From JBEKHI01 sp050012355 (GTDB taxonomy: Bacteria > Actinomycetota > Actinomycetes > Streptosporangiales > Streptosporangiaceae), in NCBI GenBank assembly GCA_050012355.1, contig JBEKHI010000188.1, positions 1-15,273 of the forward strand: a stretch of 15,273 nt of DNA, written 5' to 3'. The translations under genes were made by a program, and so were the position numbers. The notes under the pieces were generated by a model. The model did not search any database. It was not told the origin of the DNA and saw only the letters and a program-made list of their open reading frames with translations. This document shows positions 11,900 to 15,273 of this stretch, in pieces (the first letter of the stretch is position 1; every line of letters starts with the position of its first letter).

Positions 11900-13243
11900 G
11901 TGGCGGACACGGCCGAGACGCGCAGGACGTTCGTTAGTGATCTCCGCACTGTCCTAGCCGAGCACGGCTTCCGGCGGCTGTTCGCCACCCGGCTGGTGTC
12001 GCAGACCGGCGACGGGATCCTCACCGCCGGGGTCGGGACGTACGTGTTCTTCAACGCGACCACGTTTCCGAGCCCGGCCGCCGGTGCCGCCGCGTTCGCG
12101 GTGCTGTACCTGCCGTACTCACTGATCGGGCCGTTCGCCGGCGTGTTCATCGACCGCTGGTCGCGGCGCCAGATCCTGGTCTGGTCGGCGCTGATCCGCG
12201 CGGTGTTCGTCGTGGCGACCGCCGCCCTGATGGTCGCGGGCAACCGCGGCGCGCCGCTATATATCGCGGTTCTCGCGGTGCTCGGCGTGAACAGGTTCTT
12301 CCTCTCCTCGCTCAGCGCCGCCCTCCCGCACGTGGTGGCCGAGGACACGCTGGTCATGGCCAACTCCGTCTCCCCGACGGTAGGCGGCGTCATGAGCGCG
12401 CTGGGCGGCATCGTCGCGCTGGGCCTGAACGCGGTCACCGGCGACACCGAGCGGGGCGCGGCGGTAACGGTTCTAGCGGCGGGCGGCTGTTACGTGGCCG
12501 CCGGCATCGTCGCGGCCACGATGCGCAAAGACTTGCTCGGACCAGATCGGGCGCTGTGGACCCGGACCCGGCTCACGCAGGAGCTCGCTGAGGTCGCCGC
12601 CGGCATCGTGGCGGGCGCCCGCTATGTGCTCAGCCGCCCCGGTCCGCGGGCCGCACTCGGCGCCACCGGCGGCTTCAGCCTCTTTTTCGGCCCGCTGTTC
12701 CTGATGTCGATCCTGCTGTACCGGAACTACTTCTACCCGTCGCACGTCACGGTCGCCGAAGGGCACGTCGTGGTGCTGGCGACGGTGTCGGCCATCGGCT
12801 ACTTCTGCGCCGCGCTGATCACGCCGCTCGCGACCAGGCGGCTGCCGAAGGCGGCCTGGATCGCGCTCATGCTGGTAGTCGCCGCCGTGGCGGCTGCCAC
12901 GCTCGGCGAGACGTTCATCCAGGTCGCATACCTGGCGATCGGGTTCTTCATGTACCTGACCAGGCAGAGCGTGGCGATCTGCGCGACCACCATCCTCCAG
13001 GAGGAGGTCGAGGACGTCTTTCGCGGCCGGGTGTTCGCGTTCTACGACATGATGTTCAACGCCACCTACGTGGCGGGGGCCGCCCTGTTCGCGGCGTTCA
13101 TGCCGGACGACGGCCGGTCCCCGGTGATCGTCGGGGTGGCCGCCGCCGGCTTCGCGGTCGTAGCGGCGGCCTACTGGCTGTCGGCCGGGCGGAAGCCCTG
13201 GCCCTCGGCCCAGCGGAGCAGTTCCGCAACCGCCCGGTCGTGA
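11900..13243 (+). CDS. MFS transporter (probable efflux permease)
   Basis: This is a 447-residue multi-pass inner-membrane protein of the major facilitator superfamily. The loop after the second helix has the family motif GVFIDRWSRRQ (81-91). Later segments include LFFGPLFLMSILLY, ISAIGYF-like and GFFMYLTRQSVAI helices, and FRGRVFAFYDMMFNATYVAGAALF resembles the second-half motif of MFS_3/EntS-like exporters. Substrate is unknown; export of a small molecule is the usual role in this subgroup. The GTG start fits the leaderless -10 at 11888. The last 73 bp overlap the 3' end of the convergent CCA-adding enzyme gene, so the MFS C-terminus (GRKPWPSAQRSSSATARS) is encoded on the other strand of that gene. 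Confidence 0.9.
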   Translation: MADTAETRRTFVSDLRTVLAEHGFRRLFATRLVSQTGDGILTAGVGTYVFFNATTFPSPAAGAAAFAVLYLPYSLIGPFAGVFIDRWSRRQILVWSALIRAVFVVATAALMVAGNRGAPLYIAVLAVLGVNRFFLSSLSAALPHVVAEDTLVMANSVSPTVGGVMSALGGIVALGLNAVTGDTERGAAVTVLAAGGCYVAAGIVAATMRKDLLGPDRALWTRTRLTQELAEVAAGIVAGARYVLSRPGPRAALGATGGFSLFFGPLFLMSILLYRNYFYPSHVTVAEGHVVVLATVSAIGYFCAALITPLATRRLPKAAWIALMLVVAAVAAATLGETFIQVAYLAIGFFMYLTRQSVAICATTILQEEVEDVFRGRVFAFYDMMFNATYVAGAALFAAFMPDDGRSPVIVGVAAAGFAVVAAAYWLSAGRKPWPSAQRSSSATARS

Positions 13244-14619
13244 CCCAGTTCGCCTTCCTCGATTCGCAGCTCGAGCATGAACCGGTAGGCCTTGCCCACC
13301 ACGGGACCCGGCGGCACCTCGAGCAGCTGCATGATCTCGTTGCCGTCTAGCTCGGGACGGATCTTCTCCAGCTCCTCCTGCTCGGACAGCTCGGCGATCC
13401 GCGCCTCAAGCGAGTCATAGGACCGCGCCAGCCTGGCCGCCTTGGCCGCGTTCCGCGTCGTGCAGTCCGCCCTGGTCAGCACGTGCAGCCGGGTGAGCAG
13501 TCCGTCGGCGTCGCGCACGTACCGGCGGACCGCCGAATCCGTCCAGTCATCGGACCCATAGCCGTGGAACCGCAGGTGCAGCTCCACCAGCTTCGAGACA
13601 TCGTCGATGACGTGATTGGGGAACCGCAGCGCTGTCAGCCGCTTGCGGGTCATCTTGGCGCCCACCACCTCGTGGTGGTGGAACGCCACCTTGCCGCCGG
13701 GCAGGTTGGTCCGGGTCCGCGGCTTGCCGATGTCGTGCAGCAGCGCCGCTAGCCGCACCACCAGGTCACTCTGCAGCCCATAACGGGGCTCCAGGTCGAT
13801 CGCCTGCCTGAGCACGGTCAGCGAGTGCGCGTACACATCCTTGTGCCGGTGGTGTTCGTCAACCTCCATCCGGAGCTTGGACACCTCGGGCAGCACGATG
13901 TCCGCGACACCCGACCCCACCAGCAGGTCCACGCCGTAAGCCGGGTCAGCGGCCAGCATGAGCTTGGTCAGCTCGTCGGTGATCCGCTCCACCGAGACGA
14001 TCTCGAGCCGGGCCGCCATCGATCCCATCGCCTCGAGTACCCCGGGGTCCACAGCGAATCCCAGCCGGGCGCCGAACCGGGCCGCCCGCATGATCCGCAG
14101 CGGATCGTCACCGAAGGAGTCCGACGGCGGCCCGGGTGTCCTGATCACCCGGGCAGCCAGATCGGTCAGCCCGCCGAACGGATCGACCAGCTCGTAATCG
14201 GGCAGCCGCGCGGCCATCGCGTTGATCGTGAAGTCGCGGCGCCGCAGGTCTTCCTCGAGCGAGGTCCCGTACGCGACGGCCGGATTGCGTGACCGCGGTC
14301 CGTAGGACTCGCTGCGGTACGTGGTGATCTCGTAGATCTGTTTGCCCTTGCGGATGCCGACCGTTCCGTACTCGATGCCGACGGTCCACGTCTTGTCCGC
14401 CCACGGCGCGGCGATCCGCAGCACCTCGTCTGGGGGCGCGTCGGTCGTCAGATCGAGATCCCCCGGCCGCTCCCCAAGAAACACATCGCGCACCGGGCCG
14501 CCCACCAGAGCCAGTTCATGCCCTTCGCGAGCGAACAACTTTCCCAGCTCAGCGGCCTCAGACGTCATGGACCGAAGGAGGGTTGCGGCGGCCTTCCGCT
14601 GTTCTTCTCGCACGGCCAT
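13171..14619 (-). CDS. pcnA: CCA tRNA nucleotidyltransferase with HD domain
   Basis: This enzyme adds or repairs the 3' CCA end of tRNAs. It is a class II nucleotidyltransferase of 482 residues. The catalytic head has LVGGPVRDVFLG (38-49) and the metal-binding pair D54/D56 in GDLDLTTD. RRRDFTINAMA (126-136) follows, then DPFGGLTDLAARVIRTPG and DDPLRIMRAARFGARLGF (171-188). An HD phosphohydrolase domain (H265; LLHDIGKP with H295/D296; HHHEVVG) is typical of the actinobacterial form. The ATG at 14619 is 47 bp from the divergent DUF6049 gene; no ribosome-binding site is evident. Its end overlaps the MFS gene by 73 bp. The name pcnA is customary in mycobacterial annotation (Rv3907c), though the enzyme is not expected to be a poly(A) polymerase. 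Confidence 0.96.
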   Translation of the reverse strand: MAVREEQRKAAATLLRSMTSEAAELGKLFAREGHELALVGGPVRDVFLGERPGDLDLTTDAPPDEVLRIAAPWADKTWTVGIEYGTVGIRKGKQIYEITTYRSESYGPRSRNPAVAYGTSLEEDLRRRDFTINAMAARLPDYELVDPFGGLTDLAARVIRTPGPPSDSFGDDPLRIMRAARFGARLGFAVDPGVLEAMGSMAARLEIVSVERITDELTKLMLAADPAYGVDLLVGSGVADIVLPEVSKLRMEVDEHHRHKDVYAHSLTVLRQAIDLEPRYGLQSDLVVRLAALLHDIGKPRTRTNLPGGKVAFHHHEVVGAKMTRKRLTALRFPNHVIDDVSKLVELHLRFHGYGSDDWTDSAVRRYVRDADGLLTRLHVLTRADCTTRNAAKAARLARSYDSLEARIAELSEQEELEKIRPELDGNEIMQLLEVPPGPVVGKAYRFMLELRIEEGELGHDRAVAELLRWAEGQGFRPADSQ

Positions 14620-14652
14620 CGAGGTTATCGGCTAATACCCAGCAGAAGGCAA

Positions 14653-14658
14653 TACGAT
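14653..14658 (+). promoter_or_regulatory. Putative -10 element (TACGAT) for the DUF6049 gene
   Basis: TACGAT ends 8 nt before the GTG at 14667, in the 47-bp gap shared with the divergent CCA-adding enzyme. It is consistent with a leaderless or nearly leaderless transcript. Confidence 0.35.
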
Positions 14659-14666
14659 TGCCAAGC

Positions 14667-15273
14667 GTGCGCACCCGGCAATTCGCGTTTAGGGCAGCGG
14701 TGACCACGGCGCTGGCCGCCGCCACCCTGCTATTCGCCGTCCCCATGACGCTTGCCTCGGCCATAACGGCGGTGGCGAGCTCCACCGGGTACACGATCTC
14801 CATCACGTCCATGACCCCGTCCTACGCCAAGGCCGACTCGACCATCAAAGTCTCCGGCACGCTGACCAACCACTCCGGCGGACCGGTCTCCGGGCTGGCT
14901 GTTGAGCTGGTCGCCACGCCCAGCCCGTTCGTGTCAACCTCGCAGATGCAGGACTACGCCTCGGATCCCGGTTCGTTCCTTCCCACTTCCCCGCTGGGGG
15001 ACGGCTTCCAGGTCGCGGGCACGGTGGCCAACGGCGGCACGGTGAATTGGTCCGCGTCGTTCACCTCGGCCGACGCCGGGTTCTCATCCTTCGGCGTGTA
15101 CGGGGTGCAGGCCGCGGTCAACTCGTCAGCCGGCACCACGGTCGCTGCCGAGGGGACGTACCTGCCGTACTGGCCGTCGTCGGAGGCCTCGGCCCGGATG
15201 AAGATCGCCTGGGCGTGGCCACTGATCGACACGCCGCACCAGACCGCCTGCGGGAGCACGCTCACCGATGACT
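14667..15273 (+). CDS. DUF6049-type secreted protein, 5' part only
   Basis: Only the first 202 residues are in the window; the frame stays open to the right edge. A Sec signal peptide is clear: a basic start (MRTRQFAFR), a hydrophobic core (about 10-31) and probable cleavage after ASA or AVA (32-37). An immunoglobulin-like region follows (YTISITSMTPSYAKADSTIKVSGTLTNHSG), as does WPLIDTPHQTAC near the end. I associate this pattern with the DUF6049 family, which in actinobacteria lies beside the CCA-adding enzyme and upstream of the lipid II flippase MurJ. An envelope role is inferred from that context. The GTG at 14667 has no ribosome-binding site but has TACGAT upstream. Whether murJ follows cannot be seen here. 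Confidence 0.8.
   Translation, partial: MRTRQFAFRAAVTTALAAATLLFAVPMTLASAITAVASSTGYTISITSMTPSYAKADSTIKVSGTLTNHSGGPVSGLAVELVATPSPFVSTSQMQDYASDPGSFLPTSPLGDGFQVAGTVANGGTVNWSASFTSADAGFSSFGVYGVQAAVNSSAGTTVAAEGTYLPYWPSSEASARMKIAWAWPLIDTPHQTACGSTLTDD

Noticed and set aside
1..15273. tRNA genes, rRNA, insertion sequences, phage or defence genes
   Set aside because: None was recognised on either strand; apart from the edges the window is filled by core genes.

Overview
The window is a high-GC actinobacterial chromosome segment carrying a conserved block of housekeeping genes. The evidence is the GC-rich codon usage, frequent GTG starts, a zinc-type bS18, an SSB with a very long Gly/Gln linker, mycobacterial-type endonuclease IV, an actinobacterial-length inositol-phosphate synthase, and gene order. 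As I remember it, the order DUF5318 - class A PBP - GT87 - rpsF - ssb - rpsR - rplI - dnaB, with padR and ino1 divergent, mirrors Mycobacterium tuberculosis Rv0046c-Rv0058. Genus cannot be fixed from the sequence.

Layout. At 1-1193 (minus) lies the 5' part of dnaB, which runs off the left edge and is interrupted inside its Walker A motif by a 145-residue class 3 mini-intein. At 1194-1597 there is a gene-free stretch with clustered DnaA-box-like sequences; a small unknown ORF (plus) and a bidirectional terminator follow. At 1880-3576 (minus) is the operon rpsF-ssb-rpsR-rplI. At 3748-5008 (plus) are a small three-helix membrane protein and endonuclease IV, separated by an unusual repeat/palindrome array. 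At 4989-9942 (minus) are DUF5318, a bifunctional penicillin-binding protein and a GT87 polyprenol-dependent glycosyltransferase, a cell-envelope set. At 10121-11814 (plus) are a PadR regulator and inositol-3-phosphate synthase, translationally coupled behind a promoter with a perfect 27-bp operator-like palindrome. At 11900-13243 (plus) is an MFS permease whose 3' end overlaps that of the convergent CCA-adding enzyme (13171-14619, minus). A secreted DUF6049-type protein starts at 14667 and runs off the right edge.

The genes serve replication (dnaB, ssb), translation (rpsF, rpsR, rplI, CCA-adding enzyme), DNA repair (endonuclease IV), envelope assembly (PBP, GT87, probably DUF6049) and inositol supply for phosphatidylinositol and mycothiol. 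Several genes have a TANNNT hexamer 6-8 nt before the start codon and no Shine-Dalgarno sequence, which suggests widespread leaderless transcription.

I found no wholly new multi-gene system, CRISPR array, transposon or tRNA. The most interesting items are the class 3 intein in the DnaB P-loop, the DnaA-box-like cluster upstream of dnaB, the padR-ino1 control region, the palindromic repeat array at 4097-4184, and the C-terminal membrane anchor on the PBP.
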